Part shown: in pieces, positions 33,851-41,462 of the stretch
Position numbering within the stretch: position 1 is the stretch's first letter
Layout of the letters: every line of letters begins with the position of its first letter
Origin: Streptomyces gelaticus
GTDB taxonomy: Bacteria; Actinomycetota; Actinomycetes; Streptomycetales; Streptomycetaceae
Reading direction: 5' to 3'
DNA: 64,000 nucleotides
Assembly (NCBI RefSeq): GCF_014649535.1
Contig: NZ_BMTF01000019.1
Span: 62,001-126,000, forward strand
The notes under the pieces: model-generated
What the model was told of the DNA's origin: nothing
Database searches by the model: none
Seen by the model: only the letters and a program-made list of their open reading frames with translations
Made by a program: the position numbers and the translations under genes

Positions 33851-34872
33851 GACCGCTCCCCTTCTGCTGTACGGCGTTCCGCGGCCACGGGCGCGTTCTG
33901 TGCCACCACTGCGGAGGCGGATGCCCCCTCGGTACGGAAGACCTCGGCGATGTGGTGGCGCCGCTGTTCCATCCGCACGAGGCCGAGTCCGAGGCCGGCG
34001 ACGCTGTCGCGCACGATGTCGTACGTCTCCTCGCCGGTCGCCTCGACCAGCAGGATGTGGCCCGCGCCGGGCAGCCCCTGTGCGTCGAGTCCGTCCTGGC
34101 CGATGAACTTCACGCCGGCCCGGGTGAGAACCTGGCGCAGCGCGTCGGTGCCGTCCGGGTGGGTGTCGCTGTCGGTGACCTCGACCGCGAGGGTCGTGGT
34201 GGTCTGGGTGAAGTCGCTGGTGGAGCTGGAGCGCAGGAGTGTGCCGCCGTCGATGACGACGACGTGGTCGCAGGTGCGTTCCAACTCGCCCAGGAGGTGC
34301 GAAGTGACCAGGACCGAGATGCCGAAGTCGGTGTGGACGCGGCGGATCAGTCCGAGCATCTCGTCGCGGCCGACCGGGTCGAGGCCGTTGGTCGGCTCGT
34401 CGAGCAGGACCAGCTGCGGGTCGTGGACCAGCGCCTGCGCCAGCTTCACGCGCTGCTTCATACCGGTCGAGTAACCGCCGATGGGGCGATAGCGCTCCTC
34501 GTAGAGGCCCACGTGCCGGAGCGTGTCGGCGGTGCGTTCGCGCGCCGCCGTCGGCGGCAGTCCGGACATCCGCGCCATGTGGACGACGAACTCGGTGGCC
34601 GAGACGTCCGGTGGCAGGCAGTCGTGCTCGGGCATGTAGCCGACCCGCTCCCGGATGGCGGCACCATGGGTGGCGACGTCGAGCCCGAGCACGGCGGCCC
34701 GGCCCTCGGTGGCGGGGGACAGACCCAGCAGGATCTTGATCAATGTGGACTTGCCGGCTCCGTTGGAACCCACCAGGCCGGTCACACCGGGGCCGATGTC
34801 CAAGGAGAGCCGGTCAAGCGCGGTCACCCGGGGGAACCGCTTGCTCAGGCTTTCGGTCGAGATCACAGTCAC
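33847..34872 (-). CDS. ABC exporter ATP-binding protein, first transporter
   Basis: This first operon gene makes 341 residues from GTG 34872. Walker A GSNGAGKST, signature YSTGMKQRVKLA, Walker B VLLDEPTNGLD and the H-loop VTSHLLGELE are all intact. The C-terminal extension (about 220-341) is longer than in the second ATPase and ends in a low-complexity tail. Its 244-bp upstream region is shared with the divergent M24 gene. Confidence 0.93.
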   Translation of the reverse strand: MTVISTESLSKRFPRVTALDRLSLDIGPGVTGLVGSNGAGKSTLIKILLGLSPATEGRAAVLGLDVATHGAAIRERVGYMPEHDCLPPDVSATEFVVHMARMSGLPPTAARERTADTLRHVGLYEERYRPIGGYSTGMKQRVKLAQALVHDPQLVLLDEPTNGLDPVGRDEMLGLIRRVHTDFGISVLVTSHLLGELERTCDHVVVIDGGTLLRSSSTSDFTQTTTTLAVEVTDSDTHPDGTDALRQVLTRAGVKFIGQDGLDAQGLPGAGHILLVEATGEETYDIVRDSVAGLGLGLVRMEQRRHHIAEVFRTEGASASAVVAQNAPVAAERRTAEGERS

Positions 34873-35116
34873 AGTCCGAAGGTAGTGGCGCGGGCCACAT
34901 CAGTCGTCAGCCCTGGTGGCTGGATCGGCCTCCGACTCCAGATGTACGGACCCGTAGGGGGCCACCACGGGGTATGACATCCGCGACCGGAGAGGGAGGC
35001 CGGCCGAGTAGTCCACAGGTCTCCGCGCACCCCTTGACGTAGCCGCCGGACATTGTCACATTCATCAGTGTCACGTTACCAACACGTACCGCACACGGCA
35101 GGGAACGGACGATGGC

Positions 35117-35968
35117 ATGGCCTCGGCGGTGAAGGACGGAAAAGCCCCGGATCTGCGGGGGTTCAGAGAGGTGCAGAGCCTCGCGTACGCCTGCGCGGAA
35201 GCGGTCGCGGGCCGGCTCCGGCCGGGGGTGACGGAGCGCGAGGCGGCCCGTATGCAGCATGACTGGCTGCGTGAGCGCGGGGTGCGGGACTGGTTCCACC
35301 TCCCCTTCGCCTGGTTCGGGGACCGCACGGCGTTCGCCGGCTTCAGGATTCCCCTGCAGTTCTTCCCGACCAACCGGAGGCTGGAGCCGGGGATGCCCTT
35401 CATCCTCGACATGGCTCCGGTCCACAAGGGCTTCACGGCCGACATCGGCTACTCCGGCTGTCTGGGGCTCAACCCCCTGCACGACAAGCTGCTGGCCGAT
35501 CTGGAGGCCCACCGCGAGCTGATACTGCGCGAGGTGCGCGAGCGGCGTTCCCTGCGCGAGATATACGAGGACGTCGAGCGCCTGATGATCAGGCAGGGGT
35601 ACACCAACAGGCATCGCGCCTACCCCTTCGGTGTCATAGCCCACAAGGTCGACCGCGTCGCCGAACACCGCTGGTCCCCCCACGTGTTCGGCTTCGGCAC
35701 CCAGTCCCTCAAGGGGCTGATGAGCGACGCGCTGCACGGGCACCGGGAAGGCTGGTCGCCGCTGTGGAGTCCGCACCGCTTCTCCGACCATCCGCCGCAG
35801 CCCGGTCTGTGGGCGGTCGAGCCCCATCTCGGGTTCCGGGGCACGGGCGCCAAGTTCGAGGAGATCCTGGTGGTCACCGACTCCAAGGACCCCGAAGAGA
35901 GCGCCTTCTGGCTGGACGACGATCTGCCGCATGTGCGGCGCTGGGCCGAGGAAAGGGTGGCGGCATGA
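35117..35968 (+). CDS. M24-family metallopeptidase-like protein
   Basis: The 283-residue pita-bread protein lacks the N-terminal domain of aminopeptidase P. Candidate metal ligands are the two Asp in FILDMAPVHKGFTADIGYSG, a His in HRWSPHVFGFG, Glu in LWAVEPHLGF and Glu in KFEEILVVTD. Some positions deviate from active peptidases, so hydrolase activity on peptides is not assured. Creatinase-like or prolidase-like roles are possible. The stop overlaps the ATG of the hydrolase-SDR fusion gene (ATGA), making it the first gene of a three-gene operon. Confidence 0.87.
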   Translation: MASAVKDGKAPDLRGFREVQSLAYACAEAVAGRLRPGVTEREAARMQHDWLRERGVRDWFHLPFAWFGDRTAFAGFRIPLQFFPTNRRLEPGMPFILDMAPVHKGFTADIGYSGCLGLNPLHDKLLADLEAHRELILREVRERRSLREIYEDVERLMIRQGYTNRHRAYPFGVIAHKVDRVAEHRWSPHVFGFGTQSLKGLMSDALHGHREGWSPLWSPHRFSDHPPQPGLWAVEPHLGFRGTGAKFEEILVVTDSKDPEESAFWLDDDLPHVRRWAEERVAA

Positions 35969-37746
35969 GTCTGCTGGATCTGCCGGGGGCACGCGAGCGC
36001 CGGGTGCGTACGGGCGGAATCGAGCTGTGCGTCGCCGAGTTGGGCGAGGAGGGGCGGCCGACGGTCGTTCTGGTGCACGGCTATCCGGACAGCAAGGAAG
36101 TCTGGACGGAGGTGGCGAGCCGGCTGGCCGACCAGTGGCACGTCGTGCTGTACGACGTGCGCGGACACGGCCGGTCCACGGCCCCGAAGCCACTGCGCGG
36201 CGGCTTCACCCTGGAGAAGCTCACCGATGACTTCCTGGCCGTCATCGATGCGGTGAGCCCGGACCGGCCGGTGCATCTCGTCGGGCACGACTGGGGTTCG
36301 GTCCAGTCCTGGGAGTTCGCCACGATCAAGCGGACCGAGGGCCGGATCGCCTCGTTCACCTCGATGTCCGGCCCCTCGCTGGACCACTTCGGGCACTGGA
36401 TCAAGCAGCGTATGACCCGGCCGACCCCGCGCCGGGTCGGCCAGCTGCTCGGCCAGGGCGCCAAGTCCTGGTACGTCTACATGCTGCATACGCCGGTCCT
36501 GCCCGAGCTCGCCTGGCGCGGCCCGCTCGGCAAGCGGTGGCCGCGGATGCTCCAGCGGCTGGAGAAGGTACCGGCGGGCGACTACCCGACCCCCTCGCTG
36601 CCCGGCGACGCGGCGCACGGCGCCTGGCTGTACCGCGACAACGTCCGCGCCCGGCTGAGCCGGCCGCGCACCGACGCCTACGCACATGTGCCGGTCCAGC
36701 TGATCACGCCGACCGGTGACATCTTCCTCTCGGAGAAGCTGTACGACCAGCTGGAGCTGTGGGCACCGCAGCTGGTGCGCAGATCGCTGGACGGCAAGCA
36801 CTGGGTGCCGCGCACCAGGCCGGACCAACTCGCCGCTTGGATCAGCGAGTTCATCGCCACGAACGAGGCGGCGAAGGAGAACGGCGGCCCGGTGCAGGAC
36901 ATCGCCCCGACCGGAGCGTACGCGGACAGGTTCGGCGGCCGGCTGGTCCTGGTGACGGGCGCGGCCGGCGGCATCGGCCGGGCCACCGCCTTCGCCTTCG
37001 CCGAGGCGGGTGCGCGGGTGGTGGCCGTGGACCGGGACGCGGAGGGAGCGGTCAGGACGGCCGAGATGGCCCGGCTGATCGGAGCCCCGGCCGCCTGGGG
37101 CGAAGCGGTGGACGTCAGCGACGAGCAGGCGATGGAGAAGCTCGCCGAGAAGGTCGCCGCCGAGTACGGAATCGTCGACGTCCTGGTCAACAACGCCGGG
37201 ATCGGCCTGTCCGGCTCCTTCCTGGACACCACGAGCGAGGACTGGAAGAACGTCCTCGACGTCAATCTGTGGGGGGTCATCCACGGCTGCCGGATCTTCG
37301 GCAGGCAGATGGCCGAGCGCGGCCAGGGCGGCCATATCGTCAACACGGCTTCCGCCGCGGCCTATCAGCCGTCCCGGGCGCTGCCTGCGTACAGCACCTC
37401 CAAGGCGGCCGTGCTGATGCTCAGCGAATGCCTGCGGGCCGAGTTCGCCGAGCGGTCGATCGGCGTCAGCGCCATCTGCCCCGGCATCGTCAATACGAAC
37501 ATCACCGCAACGGCGCGCTTCGCCGGAGCCGACGCCGCGGAGGAGAAGCGGCTACGGAAGCGGACCAGTCGGCTGTACGGGCTGCGCAACTACCCGCCGG
37601 AGCGGGTCGCCGATGCGATCCTCAAGGCGGTGGTGCGCAACCAGGCCGTCGTGCCGGTGACCCCGGAGGCACGCGGTGCCCGGCTGCTGTCCCGGTTCAG
37701 CCCCGGTGCGCTGCGCGGGATCGCCCGGCTGAAGCCACCGCTGTGA
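35965..37746 (+). CDS. Fusion of alpha/beta hydrolase and short-chain dehydrogenase
   Basis: The 593-residue protein has two enzymes in one chain. Residues 1-310 are an epoxide-hydrolase-like alpha/beta hydrolase: oxyanion motif VLVHGYPDSKEVW, nucleophile motif VGHDWGS (Asp nucleophile as in epoxide hydrolases or dehalogenases) and catalytic His in DGKHWVP. Residues about 325-560 are an SDR: VTGAAGGIGRA for NAD(P), NNAGIG, and the YSTSK catalytic pair. Substrate channelling from hydrolysis to oxidation is likely. The flanking genes overlap by 4 bases on both sides. Confidence 0.92.
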   Translation: MSLLDLPGARERRVRTGGIELCVAELGEEGRPTVVLVHGYPDSKEVWTEVASRLADQWHVVLYDVRGHGRSTAPKPLRGGFTLEKLTDDFLAVIDAVSPDRPVHLVGHDWGSVQSWEFATIKRTEGRIASFTSMSGPSLDHFGHWIKQRMTRPTPRRVGQLLGQGAKSWYVYMLHTPVLPELAWRGPLGKRWPRMLQRLEKVPAGDYPTPSLPGDAAHGAWLYRDNVRARLSRPRTDAYAHVPVQLITPTGDIFLSEKLYDQLELWAPQLVRRSLDGKHWVPRTRPDQLAAWISEFIATNEAAKENGGPVQDIAPTGAYADRFGGRLVLVTGAAGGIGRATAFAFAEAGARVVAVDRDAEGAVRTAEMARLIGAPAAWGEAVDVSDEQAMEKLAEKVAAEYGIVDVLVNNAGIGLSGSFLDTTSEDWKNVLDVNLWGVIHGCRIFGRQMAERGQGGHIVNTASAAAYQPSRALPAYSTSKAAVLMLSECLRAEFAERSIGVSAICPGIVNTNITATARFAGADAAEEKRLRKRTSRLYGLRNYPPERVADAILKAVVRNQAVVPVTPEARGARLLSRFSPGALRGIARLKPPL

Positions 37747-38720
37747 GCGGCGCCGGGCGGTCGTCGGCGGCGGACCGGCAGGCCGCCGCCGAGTACCGGA
37801 TCGAGGACCTGGCGCACGCGAGCGGGGCCACGGTCCGCACGATCCGGGCCTACCAGGACCGCGGTCTGCTGCCGACACCGGAGCGGCGCGGCCGGGCCAA
37901 TGTATACCGGGACACCCATCTCACCCGGCTCCGGCAGATCGCCGATCTGCTGGACCGCGGTTACACCCTGGCCAGCATCAAGGAGCTCTTGGACGCCTGG
38001 GACACCGGGCGCGGACTGGGCGGGGTGCTCGGGCTCGTCGCCGAGGTGCACGGCCCGTGGACGGACGAACAGGCCGACCGGATCACGCGGGAGGAGCTGA
38101 ACCTCAAGTTCGGCGGCACCTCGGACGACGAAGCGGTCGCCGAGGCGGTCGAGCTCGGCGTGCTCGAACCGATCCCGGGCAGGGATGGCGAGTTCCTGGT
38201 GCCCAGCCCTCAAGAGCTGGCCGTAGCCGTCGAGTTGCATGCGGCAGGCGTGCCGCTCGGCGCGATCTCCGGGCATCTGAGGGAACTTCGCGGTCAGGTC
38301 GAGCAGATTGCCTCGCGCTTCCTGGAGTTCACCACCGAACACGTCTTCGCGCGCTATCTGGGTCATCGGCCGCCGACCGACTCGGATGCGGCCGAAGCGG
38401 CCGCCATGGTGCGCAGGCTGCGTCCGCTCGCCCAGCAGACCGTCGACGCGGAACTGGCCCGTGCGATGCGGACGTTCGCCACCCGGCACTTGCATCACCA
38501 TCTCGGCGCGGACACTCCGCTCGGTGCGGGCTCCCCGTCACTCGCGCCCCAGAGTGTCGATCTACCGGCGGGGACAATCCGGGCCGTTCAGCAGCTGGTT
38601 GGTCCGGACAAGGTCTCCGCCTTTGTCGCAGCGGCCACGGAACGCGAGGTGCAAACAAGGACATTGGACGCATTGACGTCATTTACCGGCAAAGCAAGCC
38701 AAGTTGCCCAAACTGATTGA
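37743..38720 (+). CDS. MerR-family transcriptional regulator
   Basis: GTG at 37743 overlaps the fusion-gene stop, giving 325 residues. The winged helix-turn-helix is at about 20-90 (YRIEDLAHASGATVRTIRAYQDRGLLP, then RGRANVYRDTHLTRLRQIADLL). The C-terminal 200 residues form an unusually long effector domain without Cys clusters or a His-rich metal site, so it does not look like a metal sensor. Being coupled to the hydrolase-SDR gene, it probably controls the same operon. Confidence 0.9.
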   Translation: MSGAGRSSAADRQAAAEYRIEDLAHASGATVRTIRAYQDRGLLPTPERRGRANVYRDTHLTRLRQIADLLDRGYTLASIKELLDAWDTGRGLGGVLGLVAEVHGPWTDEQADRITREELNLKFGGTSDDEAVAEAVELGVLEPIPGRDGEFLVPSPQELAVAVELHAAGVPLGAISGHLRELRGQVEQIASRFLEFTTEHVFARYLGHRPPTDSDAAEAAAMVRRLRPLAQQTVDAELARAMRTFATRHLHHHLGADTPLGAGSPSLAPQSVDLPAGTIRAVQQLVGPDKVSAFVAAATEREVQTRTLDALTSFTGKASQVAQTD

Positions 38721-38732
38721 TTTCAAACCGAC

Positions 38733-38786
38733 TTGTCCACAGAATCGCCAATTAGCCTGTGGATAAGTCAAACTGACTGTGGATCA
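38733..38786. promoter_or_regulatory. Second DnaA-box group, before kptA
   Basis: TTGTCCACA (38733-38741) and TGTGGATAA (38758-38766) are perfect boxes in opposite orientation. TGTGGATCA (38778-38786) is a near match. They fill the 149-bp gap between the MerR gene and kptA. Confidence 0.75.
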
Positions 38787-38869
38787 AACCTCGTGCACGA
38801 AAATTGCTCCGCCACATCGTGAGCGAAACCCGGATGCACCGAGGACTCCCTCGCGGGCACCCTGGCGGT

Positions 38870-39412
38870 ATGGATGAAAGACGCACCGTCAAGGTGTCCA
38901 AGTACCTCTCGAAACACCTGCGCCATCAGCCGGAACGGCTCGGCATCACGCTCGACGCCAACGGCTGGGTGCCGATCGCCACGCTGTTGCGCGCCATGGC
39001 GCGCAACAACTTCCCGCTCACTCGCGCCGAGCTCGACCATGTCGTCGCCGCCAACGACAAGCAGCGCTTCGCCGTCGAGAACGACCGGATCCGCGCGAAC
39101 CAGGGCCATACCGTCCCGGTGGATCTCGCCCTGCCGCCGGCCGAACCGCCCGCGTACCTCTACCACGGCACGGTGGGCCATGCGCTGGGCCCGATCCGGA
39201 GCGAGGGCCTGCGGCCCATGAACCGCACGCACGTCCATCTCTCCCCCGACCGCGAGACGGCGACCAGGGTCGCCGCCCGGCGCGGCCGGCCCGTCGTCCT
39301 GTCCGTGGACGCGGGCGCGATGCACCGCGCGGGTCACACCTTCCACGTCAGCGCCAACGGCGTCTGGCTCGTCGCCGCCGTGCCGCCCGAGTTCCTGCGG
39401 TTCCGCGACTGA
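38870..39412 (+). CDS. kptA: RNA 2'-phosphotransferase (Tpt1/KptA family)
   Basis: The 180-residue enzyme starts MDERRTVKVSKYLSKHLRHQPE. The Arg-His-Arg-Arg type active site is represented by SKHLRHQPE, YLYHGTVGHALGPI and HVHLSPDRETATRVAARRG. The eukaryotic enzyme removes the splice-junction 2'-phosphate of tRNA using NAD. Bacteria have no such splicing, so the natural target here is unknown (RNA repair or ADP-ribosylation of nucleic-acid ends has been proposed for relatives). It is a single gene directly after DnaA boxes. Confidence 0.92.
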   Translation: MDERRTVKVSKYLSKHLRHQPERLGITLDANGWVPIATLLRAMARNNFPLTRAELDHVVAANDKQRFAVENDRIRANQGHTVPVDLALPPAEPPAYLYHGTVGHALGPIRSEGLRPMNRTHVHLSPDRETATRVAARRGRPVVLSVDAGAMHRAGHTFHVSANGVWLVAAVPPEFLRFRD

Positions 39413-39469
39413 CCGGGCGGCCCGTACTCCCGCTCCACCGGAGAGCGCCCGCCCCGTATGGTCGTATCC

Positions 39470-40369
39470 ATGCGTCTGAGCACTGTGATTCTGCCGATCC
39501 ACCGCTGGAACGAGGGCCGGAAGCTCTGGCAGCGCGCCGAGGAACTCGGGTTCCATGCCGCCTACACCTACGACCACCTGGCCTGGCGGACCTTCCGCGA
39601 CGGCCCCTGGTTCGGCGCCCTGCCGACCCTCGCCGCCGCCGCCACGGCGACCGAGCGCCTCCGCCTGGGCACCCTCGTCACCTCCCCCAACTTCCGGCAC
39701 CCCGTCACCCTCGCCAAGGAACTCATCACGCTCGACGACGTCTCCGACGGGCGCCTCACCCTCGGCATCGGCGCCGGAGGCAACGGCTTCGACGCCTCGA
39801 CCCTGCGCCGCGGCGACGAGCAGCCGTGGACGCCACGCGAGCGGGCCGACCACTTCGACGAGTTCGTACCGCTGCTCGACCAGCTGCTGCGTGAGCCCTC
39901 GGTGACGTACGAGGGCACGTTCTACTCGGCGAACGAGGCCCGGAACATCCCCGGCTGTGTGCAGCGGCCCCGGCTGCCGTTCGCGGTGGCCGCGACCGGC
40001 CCGCGCGGAATGAAGCTCGCCGCCCGGTACGGCCAGGCCTGGGTCACCACGGGCGACCCGAAGCTGTACGAGACGGGGACCCCGGAGCAGTCCGTCGAGG
40101 CCATCCGGGGGCAGCTCACCAAACTGGGCGCGGCCTGCGAGTCCATCGGCCGGGACACCGCCGAACTGGACAAGGTCCTTCTCACCGGCTTCACCCCGGA
40201 CCGCCCGCTGCAGTCCTTCGACGCCTTCGTGGACTTCGCGGGCACCCACTTCGCGCTCGGCTTCACCGAGATCGTCATCCACCTGCCGATCCCCGACTCC
40301 GACTTCGCGGCGGACGAGAAGGTCTTCGAACGCATCGCCACCGAGGGCCTGGCCCAGCTCGGCCACTGA
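39470..40369 (+). CDS. LLM-class (F420-dependent type) oxidoreductase
   Basis: The ATG at 39470 (MRLSTVILP) fits the family start better than the ATG 12 bases earlier. The 299-residue luciferase-like TIM barrel shows AYTYDHLAWRTF, LRLGTLVTSPNFRHPV, LTLGIGAGGNGFDA and FAVAATGPRGMKLAARY, the pattern of F420-dependent reductases common in actinobacteria. The substrate is unknown. Flanking genes (kptA, HAD) give no pathway hint. Confidence 0.88.
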   Translation: MRLSTVILPIHRWNEGRKLWQRAEELGFHAAYTYDHLAWRTFRDGPWFGALPTLAAAATATERLRLGTLVTSPNFRHPVTLAKELITLDDVSDGRLTLGIGAGGNGFDASTLRRGDEQPWTPRERADHFDEFVPLLDQLLREPSVTYEGTFYSANEARNIPGCVQRPRLPFAVAATGPRGMKLAARYGQAWVTTGDPKLYETGTPEQSVEAIRGQLTKLGAACESIGRDTAELDKVLLTGFTPDRPLQSFDAFVDFAGTHFALGFTEIVIHLPIPDSDFAADEKVFERIATEGLAQLGH

Positions 40370-40485
40370 CCGACCCGTCACTCCATCGGCATATGCACCG
40401 GGCATCTTCACCTGATCAGGGGCGTGCATCCTCAGATGTGCGCCCCTATGCACGCCCGTGCACCCTCGTACGCGAGAATGGGCGG

Positions 40486-41352
40486 GTGACCTCAGCTACC
40501 GACTCGCCTTCGCCTGCCGCAATCCGGCTGATCGCCACCGACCTGGACGGCACCCTTCTCCGTGACGACAAGACGGTCTCCGACCGTACGGTCGCCGCAC
40601 TGGCCGCTGCCGAGAAGGCCGGTATCGAGGTCTTCTTCGTCACCGGACGCCCGGCCCGCTGGATGGATGTCGTCAGCGACCATGTGCACGGCCACGGCCT
40701 GGCGATCTGCGCCAACGGCGCGGCGGTCGCGGATCTGCACGCCGGCGGCGAACTGGTCAAGGTCCGCCCGCTGGAACGCCTCATCGCCCTCGATGTGGTC
40801 CAGTCGCTGCGCGCCGCCGCCCCCGGCACCACTTTCGCCGTCGAGCTGGCCACCGGCATCCACTACGAACCGGACTACCCGCCGTTCCACCTCGACCCGT
40901 GCGCCTCGATCGCCGTCGCCGAGAAGCTGCTGCACGAGGAGGCGCCCGGCACCGGCGTCCCCGTGCTGAAGCTCCTCGCCCACCACGCCGAACTGACCCC
41001 GGACGACTTCCTCGCCCTGGCCCGTACGACGGCCGGGGCACGGGCCTCCTTCACCCGGTCCAGCCCCACGGCCCTGCTGGAGATCAGCGGTCCCGGGGTC
41101 TCCAAGGCCAGCACGCTGGAGCTCTGCTGCGCCGAGCGCGGCATCTCGCCCGCCGAGGTCGTCGCCTTCGGGGACATGCCCAACGACGTGGAGATGCTGA
41201 GCTGGGCGGGCACCTCGTACGCGATGGGCAACGCCCACCCGGCCGCGCTCGCCGCCGCCACCGGCCGGACCGCCACCAACGGCGAGGACGGCGTCGCGGT
41301 CGTCATCGAGCGGATCGTCGCCGAGCGCCTGGCGGCCGACGCCGGGCGCTGA
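40486..41352 (+). CDS. HAD-superfamily Cof-type phosphatase, second copy
   Basis: GTG at 40486 gives 288 residues. Motif I LIATDLDGTLLRDDKTVS is nearly identical to that of the serS-linked paralogue. Motif II is FFVTGRPARWMD, the motif III Lys is in GVSKASTLELC, and motif IV is AFGDMPNDVEML. It has a C2B-type cap and is cytoplasmic. The substrate is likely a sugar phosphate, but this cannot be read from sequence. It ends near a hairpin at 41379-41401 that faces the convergent kinase gene. Confidence 0.91.
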   Translation: MTSATDSPSPAAIRLIATDLDGTLLRDDKTVSDRTVAALAAAEKAGIEVFFVTGRPARWMDVVSDHVHGHGLAICANGAAVADLHAGGELVKVRPLERLIALDVVQSLRAAAPGTTFAVELATGIHYEPDYPPFHLDPCASIAVAEKLLHEEAPGTGVPVLKLLAHHAELTPDDFLALARTTAGARASFTRSSPTALLEISGPGVSKASTLELCCAERGISPAEVVAFGDMPNDVEMLSWAGTSYAMGNAHPAALAAATGRTATNGEDGVAVVIERIVAERLAADAGR

Positions 41353-41378
41353 GCCCCCTCCGGAGAAGGACAGGCGCC

Positions 41379-41401
41379 CGGCCCCTTTTTCGGAGGGGCC
41401 G
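41379..41401. terminator. Terminator between convergent HAD and sensor kinase genes
   Basis: CGGCCCCT (41379-41386) pairs with AGGGGCCG (41394-41401) across a T-rich loop. Confidence 0.65.
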
Positions 41402-41462
41402 ACTCCCGCACGCTCGGAGCAGCGCCTCCCGGACGCCCTCGGAGCGGCGCATCCCCACCCCC

